Position numbers and translations under genes: made by a program | NCBI RefSeq assembly: GCF_000011185.1 | Contig: NC_002689.2 | Location: 496,001 to 560,000, forward strand | Direction: 5' to 3' | From: Thermoplasma volcanium GSS1 | Lineage (GTDB): Archaea > Thermoplasmatota > Thermoplasmata > Thermoplasmatales > Thermoplasmataceae | Length of the DNA: 64,000 bases | The notes under the pieces: generated by a model | What the model was told of the DNA's origin: nothing | What the model saw: only the letters and a program-made list of their open reading frames with translations | The model's database searches: none | In this document: positions 1 to 8,402 of the stretch, one piece after another | Layout: every line of letters starts with the position of its first letter | How positions within the stretch are numbered: the stretch's first letter is position 1

Positions 1-100
1 AAATCGCAATTGCTGCCTCTATATTCTCTTTCATCGCATCCTTGCCGCTCTCTCTTTTTGTACCTTCCTTAAGAATGAATATTGGTTGTCCCGCTATCAT
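1..100 (-). CDS. Thermosome beta subunit, N-terminal fragment
   Basis: Only the first 33 codons are inside the window; the gene runs off the left edge. The reading frame from the ATG at 98-100 begins MIAGQPIFILKEGTKRESGK, which I recognise as the start of the Thermoplasma thermosome beta subunit. This is the group II chaperonin that folds proteins in an ATP-dependent double-ring complex in the cytosol. The rest (ATPase and apical domains) cannot be seen. A TATA-like element lies about 30 nt before the start, so the message is probably nearly leaderless. Confidence 0.85.
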   Translation of the reverse strand, partial: MIAGQPIFILKEGTKRESGKDAMKENIEAAIAI

Positions 101-128
101 AGCTATCTAACAGAGTAAAAATAAACTT

Positions 129-136
129 CTATATAA
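129..136 (-). promoter_or_regulatory. TATA box of the thermosome gene
   Basis: On the minus strand the bases read TTATATAG, centred about 26 nt before position 106 and about 32 nt before the start codon. This spacing is typical of an archaeal TBP site serving a nearly leaderless transcript. No heat-shock operator was identified. Confidence 0.5.
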
Positions 137-173
137 GCATTTCTAGAAATAATCTCTAATTTATAATAATGTT

Positions 174-809
174 TTAACATCGACCGTTGATAATATCCTC
201 AACTTTCTCCTTTAGTTCCTTGGCTGCTTTCTTTACGTTCTCAGCTGCAAGGATAGCTGAAACTACTGCGATGCCATCTATGCTATAGCCGCAAAATTTT
301 GTTATAGTTTCTAGATTTATGCCTCCTATGACAAAAATTGGTATCTTCACAAAATGTCTTGCCTTTTCCAGTATTTTTATATCGTAAATTCCTGCGTCCT
401 TCTTTGTATCGGTGTGAAAGAAGGAGCCGAATGCAACATAGCTTGCGCCCTTTTTTTCAGCCTCAGTTGCAAGTTCGAGGTTTCCGTAGGTTGATACTCC
501 GATTAGGCCATTGAAAACGTCCCTAACTTGCTCAATTGGAGGATCATCTCTACCTATATGAACTCCATCTGCACCAGCTTCTTTAGCTAATTTAGGATCG
601 TCATCAACGAAAAATGGTATACCATAATCTGCAGCAATAGATGTTAGTTTTCTCGCAACCTGCAGCTTAACTGAATATGCATTCGTTTTGTCCCTGTACT
701 GTAGTATGTCGACACCTCCCTCTATGGCATCGATGATCTTTTCGTAAAACTCGGCACCATAGTAGTCGTACGTTACGAGATAGAGCCCTCTAAGCTTTTT
801 TTCATTCAT
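174..809 (-). CDS. thiE: Thiamine-phosphate synthase ThiE
   Basis: A 211-residue TIM-barrel enzyme that joins hydroxymethylpyrimidine diphosphate to thiazole phosphate, giving thiamine phosphate. Family marks are visible: QYRDK near residues 37-41, DGVHIG near 80-85 and GSFFHTDTK near 127-135, followed by a glycine-rich phosphate loop (IGGIN). The length is normal for the family. Its ATG overlaps the TGA of the upstream gene by 4 nt (ATGA), so the two are translationally coupled. The thiD kinase that makes one of its substrates lies 5 kb away and carries a related promoter box. Confidence 0.92.
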
Positions 810-1855
810 GAAAGCCCCATCTTCATTGATTTTTCAACGGCATACCAGAAAGGATCCTTTTCCGGTTCACCTATTGGCTCTGATCCATCCTTGAATTTAA
901 TTCCTTCATCCTTCGTTGTCATCTTTCCTATTACATAAGAGTCTATTCCTGATTTCGTGAGTCTCTTCATGAACTCGTCTGCATATTCCGGATCAATAGT
1001 CATCAGCAGCGTGCCTTCGCTTATGGATCTTAAGGGATCGATTCCGAATAGGGAATGTATCTCCTTTACGTAATCGTCAACGTGTATAGCTTCCTTGTCG
1101 ATTGATACGCCATTTCCAGAGGCTTCAGCGACTTCGTACACTGCTCCAAGTAGTCCTCCCTCAGTGGCATCGTGCATGCTGGTTATCGCTTTTCTTGTTC
1201 CAAATTCAATAGCCTGAATTGCCTCATCCACAGTGCTTAATTTCCTGAACAATTCAAAGCCGTAACGATATTTATCTTCACCAAGGTTTTTCTTAACGTG
1301 ATTTGGAAAAATCCTAGTGAGTAATGATGCTGCTTCTATGCCTGCAGTTTTCGTCATAATCATAATGTCACCTGGCCTTGCCATAGCTGTAGTTACATAT
1401 TTGTCATCATCGGTGAAGCCAAACATGGTTGCTCCGCCTACCATTGGAAATCCTGTATTTGCATACCTAGCCGTATGCCCCGTTATGATCGATGTCTTGT
1501 ACTTATAAGCCTCTTCATGTACAGTCTTCCACATTCTCGCTATCTCTTCATTAGAAATGCTAATGGGAAGGTTTAGATCTACTGTCATATATTCGGGATA
1601 AACACCCGCCGTGGTTATATCAGAGGCCAATATGTGGTATGCAAACCAAGCAGAATCTTCATAACCAAACACAGGGTCGAAATAGAATGGATCAGTTGTC
1701 ACAGCCATTACCTTTCCGTTACCGATGCTTATAATGCCAGTATCAACTCCATTCTTTGGTGGAACCTTATCTTCAGGTCTTCTATATCCAGTGTAACGAA
1801 GTATACTCTCGGTGAAAAATTTTCTATCTAATTTCCCAGGATTCTCCAAATACAT
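806..1855 (-). CDS. HypE/AIR-synthase-fold ATP-binding protein, thiE operon
   Basis: About 349 residues of the PurM/HypE/ThiL superfamily, closest in style to the HypE-like COG0309 group. It has an N-terminal TTDPF motif with acidic metal and ATP ligands, SDITTAG, then the C-terminal [12 protein letters not shown] signature. I start it at the ATG at 1853-1855 (product MYLENPGKL). The frame stays open upstream to 1930, but that stretch contains the promoter boxes. It overlaps thiE by 4 nt. No hydrogenase genes are nearby, so a true HypE role is unlikely. A thiamine-phosphate kinase (ThiL-like) role is an attractive inference from operon and fold, not proven by motif. Confidence 0.72.
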
Positions 1856-1880
1856 CACCATCCGCGTGCTTATTGGATGA

Positions 1881-1950
1881 ATGCTAACCAGCATAATAAG
1901 GGTTTTAATGCGAGGTGTGATTATTAGCATAAGCCTAAATTAATTAGCAT
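1881..1950. promoter_or_regulatory. Divergent promoter with ATTAGCAT boxes
   Basis: Two identical octamers ATTAGCAT lie at 1923-1930 and 1943-1950, exactly 20 bp apart and in the same orientation, 10 bp before the TATA element of the permease gene. A third copy, GTTAGCAT, is on the minus strand at 1881-1888, between a TATA-like CTTATTATG (about 1892-1900) and the start of the thiE operon. The double box recurs with the same 20-bp spacing before the carrier gene at 52252. A single box lies before thiD. The regulator that binds is unknown. Confidence 0.6.
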
Positions 1951-1958
1951 TATGGAAA

Positions 1959-1970
1959 TATTATATAATA
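1959..1970 (+). promoter_or_regulatory. TATA box of the APC permease gene
   Basis: The core TTATATAA (1961-1968) lies about 25 nt before the ATG at 1989. There is no room for a Shine-Dalgarno leader or a riboswitch, so a leaderless transcript is expected. Confidence 0.55.
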
Positions 1971-1988
1971 CGAAATAATTACTGGGCA

Positions 1989-3542
1989 ATGAACGTTGGG
2001 AATACCACTTACGAATCAAAGAGGTTGCATGGTGATGTAAGCACATGGGGAGCTATAGCAGAAGAGATATCGGCTATGGCTCCTGCCTGCGATACTGTAG
2101 CGTTCATGACCTCAGCAGCAATGTTTGCATACGTCCTTACGCCTTTGGCTTTTTTAATAGCTACATTAACAATGTATTTGGAAGTAAATACTCTCTATCA
2201 CCTTTCTAAACATCATGCCAGTGCAGGCGGATACTACGGATATATATCCACAGCTCTTGGGGCTAGGAGCGCTGTACTATCTGGGTTCCTATACGTTATG
2301 TATCAAGCTGTAAGCACGGCCGCGATACCGGTATATGTTGCTGGTATACTGCTCCCAGGGATAATGTCATATTTCTTTCATATAACGTTGCCAATTTGGA
2401 TATGGATTCCTTTCATCGCGGTATTTATAGTTGCACCCATAATCCTAGCGATACTTGGTATTAGGCCGCAGATGAAGTACGTTAAATACGCCTCTATTTT
2501 TGAAGTCGCTTTTCTTGGTGTTCTTGGTCTTATAATAATTCTTCGTTCTCCAGATAATACGATACAGGTATTCAACCCGTTTGCTTGGTCCTCATACTAT
2601 TCAGAGTTCAAGCCTATCGGAGGGCCGTTTGCCGGTCTAGGGCTTGGAATGATATTTGGATTGACAAGCTTCATTGGCTACGGAGGATCTGCACCTCTGG
2701 GTGAAGAGGTGAAAGTACATAGATCCATCACCCGTGCACTCGTTTTGGGACTTCTGATTGTTGGTGCAATATTGACAGAAGTAGCCTACGCCCTTACTGT
2801 AGGGTGGGGCACGACAAATATGGCAACTTTTGCAACTTCAGCTATACCGGGAGTCATAGTGGCGACGATGTACGCAGGAATAACAGGTGGATTGCTGCTA
2901 TCGCTTGTAGCTTTTAATTCCGCTTTTTCAGATTCTGTTGCAATGCAGGCAAATGCTGGCAGAGTTTATTTTGCAATGGCAAGGGACCGCGTAATACCAG
3001 AAAAGTTCTCCAAGATCAGCAAGAGATTTGGAAGTCCTTATGTAGCTCTTATCTTTATTGCAGTCGTATCGATAGCAACGGCGATGCTTATTCCATTCCT
3101 AGTGGAGGTTGCAATGGGGTATGCACCATTATACCTGATAACGTCTCATAACATCGAAAAAGTCAATTTAATACTCGAATACTCCTTTGATCTGCTATCT
3201 ACAATGGCATTGGTCGGCTTGATATCGGTACATCTGCTTCTTAACACATCAGTTATGACACTATTTAGAAGGCTAAAAGAGAAGCACTACGGTCTGCATA
3301 AGATAACGCATCCCATAGAGCATTATTTACTTCCATCCGTTGCTACCGGTATATTCGTATTTGTACTATATGAATCTATAATACCGCCTGTGTTTCCGAT
3401 AACACAGGCAGTTGAGGCGATCGTCGTTTACATAGTCTTCATGATAATATACATTGTTTTTCTAGGGCGGGTAAAGCCAGACGTAATAAAGAATGCTGGA
3501 AAGACCGTAAACCTTGTCAAGGAAGAGGATCTTGAGAGATAA
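1989..3542 (+). CDS. APC-superfamily permease, possible thiamine-precursor carrier
   Basis: A 517-residue integral membrane protein with about 12-13 hydrophobic segments from residue 20 onward and the amino acid/polyamine/organocation motif SAGGYYGYIS near residue 78. The N-terminal stretch AEEISAMAPACDTVAF matches the first half-helix of APC carriers. It would exchange or import a small nitrogenous solute across the cytoplasmic membrane; the substrate cannot be read from sequence. The shared operator and the divergent thiE operon suggest a thiamine precursor or thiamine (inference). Two ABC ATPase genes follow after only 4 nt. Confidence 0.8.
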   Translation: MNVGNTTYESKRLHGDVSTWGAIAEEISAMAPACDTVAFMTSAAMFAYVLTPLAFLIATLTMYLEVNTLYHLSKHHASAGGYYGYISTALGARSAVLSGFLYVMYQAVSTAAIPVYVAGILLPGIMSYFFHITLPIWIWIPFIAVFIVAPIILAILGIRPQMKYVKYASIFEVAFLGVLGLIIILRSPDNTIQVFNPFAWSSYYSEFKPIGGPFAGLGLGMIFGLTSFIGYGGSAPLGEEVKVHRSITRALVLGLLIVGAILTEVAYALTVGWGTTNMATFATSAIPGVIVATMYAGITGGLLLSLVAFNSAFSDSVAMQANAGRVYFAMARDRVIPEKFSKISKRFGSPYVALIFIAVVSIATAMLIPFLVEVAMGYAPLYLITSHNIEKVNLILEYSFDLLSTMALVGLISVHLLLNTSVMTLFRRLKEKHYGLHKITHPIEHYLLPSVATGIFVFVLYESIIPPVFPITQAVEAIVVYIVFMIIYIVFLGRVKPDVIKNAGKTVNLVKEEDLER

Positions 3543-3546
3543 CATC

Positions 3547-4467
3547 ATGAATGAAGAAATACTGCCAATACTTACCGTTAAGGATCTAAACGCTGGATAT
3601 CTCACCAATGAAAAATACATCGGCATTATACACAACATAAATATTGAACTTAATCGTGGCAAAATTGTTGGAATTACTGGTTTGTCAGGATCGGGAAAGA
3701 CAACGCTTCTTAAATCCATACTCTTGGAGACCCACATAAAATCTGGAGAAATAATTTTTAATGGAAAACCCATCATGCCTGGCGATACCAAAAATTATAG
3801 GAGATCAGTAATTTACGTACCTCAAAATTCTCTGGATTCCTTGGATATCATATGGCCGATAGAGGATCAGGTAAAGAAGATACTAAAGCAACATAACGTT
3901 GTTTACGACATAAACAAAGTCTCGGAAATAGCTAAACTAATCGATTTGGATATATCGATGCTGAAGCTCAAATCATTCGAAGTTAGTTACGGTACTAGAC
4001 ATAAGATAGTCTTGCTTATGTCTATCTTAATGGCGAAGCGTGATCTAGTTGTATTGATGGATGAACCAACATTATCACAGGATGCAATAACTGCTGAAGG
4101 CATCCTTAACATAATAGTAAAGCTCGCAAAGGACTACGGTTCCTCATTCATAATTGTATCAAGCAGTCCTGAGCCTGTATTTTATGCATCTGATTTTATT
4201 TATATAATGTATGGTGGTTGGATTGTAGAGAACGGAACACCCAATGATTTATCGAAATGGCCAAAACATCCTTTTACATACGAATTTATAAATATGCTGC
4301 CTGCACACAAAACAAGAGATCGGTTCCCCAAGTTTCCTATGACAGAATTTAGTGAGAATGGTTGCCCTTACTCCATATATTGCAAAAATAAGATAAAAGG
4401 ATGCGATTCTCACATAAACATGTTCGGAGAGGGCCACAAATACAGGTGCCTGAATCCAGTGGTTTAG
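3547..4467 (+). CDS. DppD-like ABC ATPase with degenerate motifs
   Basis: A 306-residue oligopeptide-type ABC ATPase, started at the ATG at 3547; an upstream TTG at 3514 would overlap the permease gene. Walker A GLSGSGKTT (about 45-53) and Walker B VVLMDEP (168-174) are intact. The ABC signature is VSYGT instead of LSGG(Q), and the H-loop histidine is replaced (SSSPEP near 205-210). The C-terminus has four cysteines (about 273, 279, 286, 301), as in the Dpp/Opp C-terminal extension. No peptide-binding protein or permease pair is adjacent. It could work with permeases elsewhere or be a non-transport partner of the next ATPase. Confidence 0.75.
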   Translation: MNEEILPILTVKDLNAGYLTNEKYIGIIHNINIELNRGKIVGITGLSGSGKTTLLKSILLETHIKSGEIIFNGKPIMPGDTKNYRRSVIYVPQNSLDSLDIIWPIEDQVKKILKQHNVVYDINKVSEIAKLIDLDISMLKLKSFEVSYGTRHKIVLLMSILMAKRDLVVLMDEPTLSQDAITAEGILNIIVKLAKDYGSSFIIVSSSPEPVFYASDFIYIMYGGWIVENGTPNDLSKWPKHPFTYEFINMLPAHKTRDRFPKFPMTEFSENGCPYSIYCKNKIKGCDSHINMFGEGHKYRCLNPVV

Positions 4468-4468
4468 T

Positions 4469-5242
4469 ATGAGGTTATACATTGAGAATATCTCAAAAGT
4501 TTATAAGAGGCGCACATCCGCATTTAAATGGGTAGATATTCCAGCGCTCAAAAATATCTCTTATGAATTCGATGAGGGAACGATCTATGGTGTAATAGGG
4601 CCATCCGGGTCTGGTAAGACAACGTTAGCCAACATATCTGTGCTCTATGATCGGCCAGACTCCGGATCTGTATACTACGGAAACAAAGAAGTAACGAGGA
4701 TGAAACCTGCAGATCTTAAAAGCTACGCAGGTATTGTCAGGTACGTATTTCAGGACCCATACACCTCTCTGGAGCCACTAAGGACTGTTGGCTGGCACAT
4801 AGACACTGCAGCTCAATCTATTCACATAGTACAAGAAGAAGCATGGAAAATTGCGACATATCTAGGTATGCCAGAGAGCAGGTATCGTGATTCGATAGTC
4901 GAAGACCTCTCTGGCGGTCAAAGGCAAAGGTTGGCCTTCATAATAGCCATGATCGCAGATCCAGCCATAATAATCCTAGACGAACCATTTTCTATGTTGG
5001 ATTCATATAATTCAATGTTCCTCTTGAACTATTTAAGGATGAACAAGAAAGGAAGAGTAATCATTTATATAGACCAGAACATAGGGAAGGTTCTGTATGT
5101 TGCCGATAGAATACTGGTAATGGATAATGGGTCTATAGTGGAAGATCAAGAGCTCTCTGGCATTTTATCTACCCCTTCGCATGAAACAACTAAGAAGCTC
5201 CTAAAGAGCTATAGAAAAATATATGATGGGTTGCTAAAATGA
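4469..5242 (+). CDS. DppF-like ABC ATPase
   Basis: A 257-residue ATPase beginning one base after the stop of its partner. Walker A GPSGSGKTT (about 44-52), signature LSGGQRQR (147-154) and Walker B IIILDEP (167-173) are canonical. The H-loop histidine position reads Q (YIDQNIG, near 203). The pair therefore holds one canonical and one degenerate signature. That arrangement implies an asymmetric heterodimer with one active ATP site, as in several characterised heterodimeric ABC systems (inference). It is probably cotranscribed with the permease at 1989. Nothing is encoded in the 129 bp between this gene and convergent thiD. Confidence 0.78.
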   Translation: MRLYIENISKVYKRRTSAFKWVDIPALKNISYEFDEGTIYGVIGPSGSGKTTLANISVLYDRPDSGSVYYGNKEVTRMKPADLKSYAGIVRYVFQDPYTSLEPLRTVGWHIDTAAQSIHIVQEEAWKIATYLGMPESRYRDSIVEDLSGGQRQRLAFIIAMIADPAIIILDEPFSMLDSYNSMFLLNYLRMNKKGRVIIYIDQNIGKVLYVADRILVMDNGSIVEDQELSGILSTPSHETTKKLLKSYRKIYDGLLK

Positions 5243-5371
5243 TGGTGTGACATTTCAGCCGATATACAAATAGGATGCGACTCAGCAATTCCGTACTTTT
5301 AAATAAAATTAACAGCCCATTTAAATTACGGTAAGGACTATTTTTGTAAAATTATGCAAAGTATAGAAGCA

Positions 5372-6172
5372 TCATGGATGGCATTCACCATAACGCCACC
5401 AGTGGCAAAGCGATCCAAAGCCTGATCCTGTTGGGAACGAATTCCTTATTGATCCTTCCACATATTCTTTCCCCAACGCTATCGCCTCTTGTTCTCTGTA
5501 TCCTTTTATAAGAAAGGAAAGTATAGCTGAAGATAATGTATCGCCTGTACCGTGTGTATTTTTAGTTTCATACCTTGTACCTTCAAATTTGAGGATATTT
5601 GAGCCATCATAGTATATGTCTATTGGCGGCCCATTGAAATGTCCTCCTTTAACTAGTACTTTCAAGCCAATTTCTGTACCTATTTTTTCAGCTGCAGCCT
5701 TCATATCCTCTATTGTGGATATGGACATACTTGCTAGAATCTCTGCCTCTGGAATATTTGGTGTAACTATTGTACTTTCCGGTAAAAGATATTTTATTAG
5801 CGATTCGATCGCATCCTCTCTCAAAAGCCTAGCATTGCTTTTTGATACCATTACAGGATCCACTATAACAGGTTTTATAGAATAATCTTTTATCGATCCC
5901 GTTACAACTTTAATTATTTCGCTCGAGAATAACATGCCGGTCTTGGCCCCATCCACCTTTATGTCCTTAGCGACTGTGTCTATCTGCAGTTTCACAAATT
6001 CTGGTGGCACAGGCAATATACCGGAAACTTCATAAGAATTTTGAGCTGTAACAGCAGTAATTACTGACATCCCAAAGACCGAAAGGGAGTTGAACGTCTT
6101 TAGGTCGGCTTGGATGCCTGCCCCACCTCCGCTATCCGAACCCGCAATTGTTAAGGCTTTTGGTATTGGCAT
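5372..6172 (-). CDS. thiD: Hydroxymethylpyrimidine (phosphate) kinase ThiD
   Basis: A 266-residue ribokinase-fold enzyme that phosphorylates hydroxymethylpyrimidine and its phosphate for thiamine synthesis. The substrate loop [13 protein letters not shown] spans about 11-23 and the anion-hole and catalytic motif [10 protein letters not shown] starts at about 207. It is a stand-alone ThiD without the C-terminal ThiN domain seen in many archaea, which fits a separate thiE in this window. An ATGCTAAT box (on the gene strand) ends only 3 nt before its ATG. It lies 69 bp after a regulator gene on the same strand and may share that transcript. Confidence 0.93.
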   Translation of the reverse strand: MPIPKALTIAGSDSGGGAGIQADLKTFNSLSVFGMSVITAVTAQNSYEVSGILPVPPEFVKLQIDTVAKDIKVDGAKTGMLFSSEIIKVVTGSIKDYSIKPVIVDPVMVSKSNARLLREDAIESLIKYLLPESTIVTPNIPEAEILASMSISTIEDMKAAAEKIGTEIGLKVLVKGGHFNGPPIDIYYDGSNILKFEGTRYETKNTHGTGDTLSSAILSFLIKGYREQEAIALGKEYVEGSIRNSFPTGSGFGSLCHWWRYGECHP

Positions 6173-6175
6173 GAG

Positions 6176-6183
6176 ATTAGCAT
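6176..6183 (-). promoter_or_regulatory. ATTAGCAT-type box at the thiD start
   Basis: ATTAGCAT on the plus strand (ATGCTAAT on the gene strand) directly before the thiD start codon. This is the octamer that is doubled before the two carrier genes at 1989 and 52252. A one-mismatch copy, AGGCTAAT, lies at 6220-6227. A single 8-mer is weak evidence by itself; its position at a thi gene makes it worth recording. Confidence 0.4.
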
Positions 6184-6241
6184 CGCATAATGAAATGTTA
6201 ATTTTTGTTTATGAAAGAGGAGGCTAATTATAATGAGAATT

Positions 6242-6922
6242 CTATCTTAACTGACTCATGACATGGGAAACAGCTTCAGGGCTCATCTCTGTAATGAGGA
6301 GGGGGATATTCTCAATATCTGCCAGTTTTATGGCAAGGTCATCCACGTTGTCTGGCTGTATGTATACGACAGCCGCTGGTTTTAGCGGATGTACTCTTAT
6401 AGCTATCATAGGGCTCCTTCCAAATTTTACATCGGTGAAGAATATTGCTCTCTCACTAGACCAGCCATACAATTTACTGTATTCATAATATGAAAAAGCA
6501 AGTATCGCCTTGACACCATCTACTATTGTGTAACCTCGTATATTTCTCTCCACCGATACATGCGATACATTCTTGCCGTTCATCGCGCGTATGGCTTTTT
6601 CAAGTGGGACATCTCTGTCGTAATCCTTTATATCTATTAATGCATCTGAAGGTACTCCGCTCTTGTACTTCTTTATAACGTATCCTCCCCTCCTTTCGTC
6701 TATAGTTATTAAGGCATCTACTATTTTCCTTACTGAGGCGATGCTGGGAAATTTTCGTCTCCCCGTTTCATAATCACTTATTACAGACGGAGACTGGTTG
6801 AGAAAATTTGAGAGTTCAAGTTGGGATACTTTAAATTCCTCACGCCATTTTCTTATAGTTTCTGCAGGCGAATCTGAAAGTGTTATTTCTCCGGCTATCT
6901 TTTCCCTCAGTTCTATGTCCAT
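6242..6922 (-). CDS. XRE-type transcriptional regulator upstream of thiD
   Basis: A 226-residue protein with a lambda-repressor-like helix-turn-helix at about 28-62 (REEFKVSQLELSNFLNQSPS, then VISDYETGRRKFPS) and a C-terminal alpha/beta domain of about 140 residues. The architecture matches the archaeal COG1709 regulators. The C-terminal domain probably binds a ligand, but I cannot name it. The ATG sits about 25 nt after a TATA-like stretch, suggesting a leaderless message. Its position directly upstream of thiD makes it a candidate thiamine-linked regulator. The two TTTGTCGAA repeats in its own promoter could be its autoregulatory site. Both are inferences. Confidence 0.75.
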   Translation of the reverse strand: MDIELREKIAGEITLSDSPAETIRKWREEFKVSQLELSNFLNQSPSVISDYETGRRKFPSIASVRKIVDALITIDERRGGYVIKKYKSGVPSDALIDIKDYDRDVPLEKAIRAMNGKNVSHVSVERNIRGYTIVDGVKAILAFSYYEYSKLYGWSSERAIFFTDVKFGRSPMIAIRVHPLKPAAVVYIQPDNVDDLAIKLADIENIPLLITEMSPEAVSHVMSQLR

Positions 6923-6950
6923 ATATGTGAAGTGACTATGTCAATAAAAA

Positions 6951-6981
6951 TTTGTCGAAGTTAGATGCGGCATTTGTCGAA
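6951..6981. promoter_or_regulatory. Direct repeat TTTGTCGAA x2 before the regulator gene
   Basis: TTTGTCGAA occurs at 6951-6959 and 6973-6981, start-to-start distance 22 bp (about two helical turns). The repeats lie just upstream of the TATA-like stretch (6941-6950) of the regulator gene. Two in-phase copies before a helix-turn-helix gene are typical of an operator. Confidence 0.45.
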
Positions 6982-7026
6982 ACAATATTCTCATTGTTTT
7001 ACGTTCTAAATTATTCCCTATTGCGA

Positions 7027-8283
7027 TTACTTGAACTCTGAATTTGTAAATTTATTGCTATGGAAGCCAAGGATCTTTCCGTTAATTTTTTTTATTTCCC
7101 CGTCTATAATAACCGTATCTACATTTTGCGGGCTAGATGAATAAACTATGTTGCTTACAGCATTTGCTTCGTTGGTCGGGATCATTGATGGTATAGTAGC
7201 ATCCAGTAAAACAACATCAGCTAATTTGCCAACTTCTATGGATCCCGCATTTAGTTGAAGAGCACGAGCTGCATTCCTGGTTGCCATGTCAAGGATCTCC
7301 TGCGCTTTCATAAGAGATGCGTCCCATCTATAATTTTTTACAGATATAGCTGAAAATTTCATTGCCTGGAACATGTCCAGCGAATTGTTGCTACCGTTGC
7401 TATCAGTTCCAATGGTTACATTTACGTTTTCCCGCATCATTTCTGGTATCGGCGGTATACCTCCGGTGCCCAGTTTGAAATTACTGATCGAATTCCACGA
7501 TACGTTAACGCCATCTTTAGAAAGTAAACGGACTTCGTGGTAGGTTGCCCAAACGCAGTGGGCAGCTAAGACTCTCTTGTTGAGAATACCTATATTATGG
7601 AGATGCTCTATCGGCCTTTCTCCTAATTTCTTTACGGCATCGTATACCTCTTTTCTGGTCTCTGAAAGATGCATGTGGAGTATAGTGCCGTATTTTTCAG
7701 CTAAATCCATAGCCCTCCTGAACGTGTCGTCATTTGCAACGTATATGCCTTGTACACCCACCGATGGTACAACGTACTTATTTCCAACATGATTCCTTAT
7801 AAAATTCTCAGCATTTTCTACAGGATCTCCGATCTGTGTTGTCAACTCTTTGTCAAGCGTCACCCATGATAGAAAGGCCCTTATTCCGATTTCTTCCGCA
7901 GCTTTAGCTATTATATCCTCAGAATAGTAAAGGTCTACAAAGGCAGTAATCCCATTGCCAATCATTTCGTACATGCCTAGTTTCGCTGAATTGAATATGC
8001 CTGTGCTTGTTCTATCAGAATCATACTCAAACGTCTTTTTTAAAAAAGAATCAAGATCGACATCGTCAAATAGGCCCTTCGAAGCTGACATCCCTACATG
8101 TGCATGGGTGTTTATCAAGCCAGGCATCAGTACCTTGTTTGTACCGTCTATTAAAATGTCACCATCAACCTCGTCTTTGCCAACATATTGAATCTTGTTC
8201 CCATCAATTTTTACATTCCCTCTATAAACGTCTCTATTGTCATTCTGGGTAACTATGATGGCATTTGATATTGCAATAGACAT
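7027..8283 (-). CDS. Amidohydrolase, MTA/SAH deaminase type
   Basis: A 418-residue metal-dependent hydrolase of the TrzN/ATZ/guanine-deaminase group (COG0402), which includes archaeal 5-methylthioadenosine and S-adenosylhomocysteine deaminases. The metal and catalytic residues are present: HAH at about 60-62, HMHLSE at 203-208, H242 and GTDSN at about 292-296. The C-terminal strand GKLADVVLLD closes the composite beta-sandwich domain. It likely deaminates an adenosine-type compound in nucleoside or methionine salvage; exact substrate unknown. It stands alone, divergent from the PadR operon. Confidence 0.82.
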   Translation of the reverse strand: MSIAISNAIIVTQNDNRDVYRGNVKIDGNKIQYVGKDEVDGDILIDGTNKVLMPGLINTHAHVGMSASKGLFDDVDLDSFLKKTFEYDSDRTSTGIFNSAKLGMYEMIGNGITAFVDLYYSEDIIAKAAEEIGIRAFLSWVTLDKELTTQIGDPVENAENFIRNHVGNKYVVPSVGVQGIYVANDDTFRRAMDLAEKYGTILHMHLSETRKEVYDAVKKLGERPIEHLHNIGILNKRVLAAHCVWATYHEVRLLSKDGVNVSWNSISNFKLGTGGIPPIPEMMRENVNVTIGTDSNGSNNSLDMFQAMKFSAISVKNYRWDASLMKAQEILDMATRNAARALQLNAGSIEVGKLADVVLLDATIPSMIPTNEANAVSNIVYSSSPQNVDTVIIDGEIKKINGKILGFHSNKFTNSEFK

Positions 8284-8380
8284 ACTGGTTCATGTCAAGC
8301 TTAATATTTATGTTTCGTAGATATCGTTATCTGAAAGGCTTTATAATAATAGGTGAACTGTTATGTTTAAATAGTATGAT

Positions 8381-8402
8381 CATATGTCGAAATCGACATA
8401 TG
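8381..8402. promoter_or_regulatory. Perfect palindrome operator at the PadR gene start
   Basis: CATATGTCGA at 8381-8390 and its exact inverse TCGACATATG at 8393-8402 are separated by AA. The right arm contains the ATG of the regulator gene. A TATA box (TTTAAATAG, about 8366-8374) lies 26-30 bp before that ATG. A repressor bound here would cover the transcription and translation start, so this is very probably an autoregulatory operator. Confidence 0.7.

Noticed and set aside
806-1930. Longer N-terminus for the HypE-like protein starting at 1930
   Set aside because: The extra 25 codons run through the ATTAGCAT boxes and the TATA-like element of its own promoter and have no family similarity.
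1951-1988. A TPP riboswitch before the APC permease or MFS gene
   Set aside because: No CTGAGA-type conserved core is present and the space between TATA and ATG is too short at 1989; the signals here are DNA boxes.
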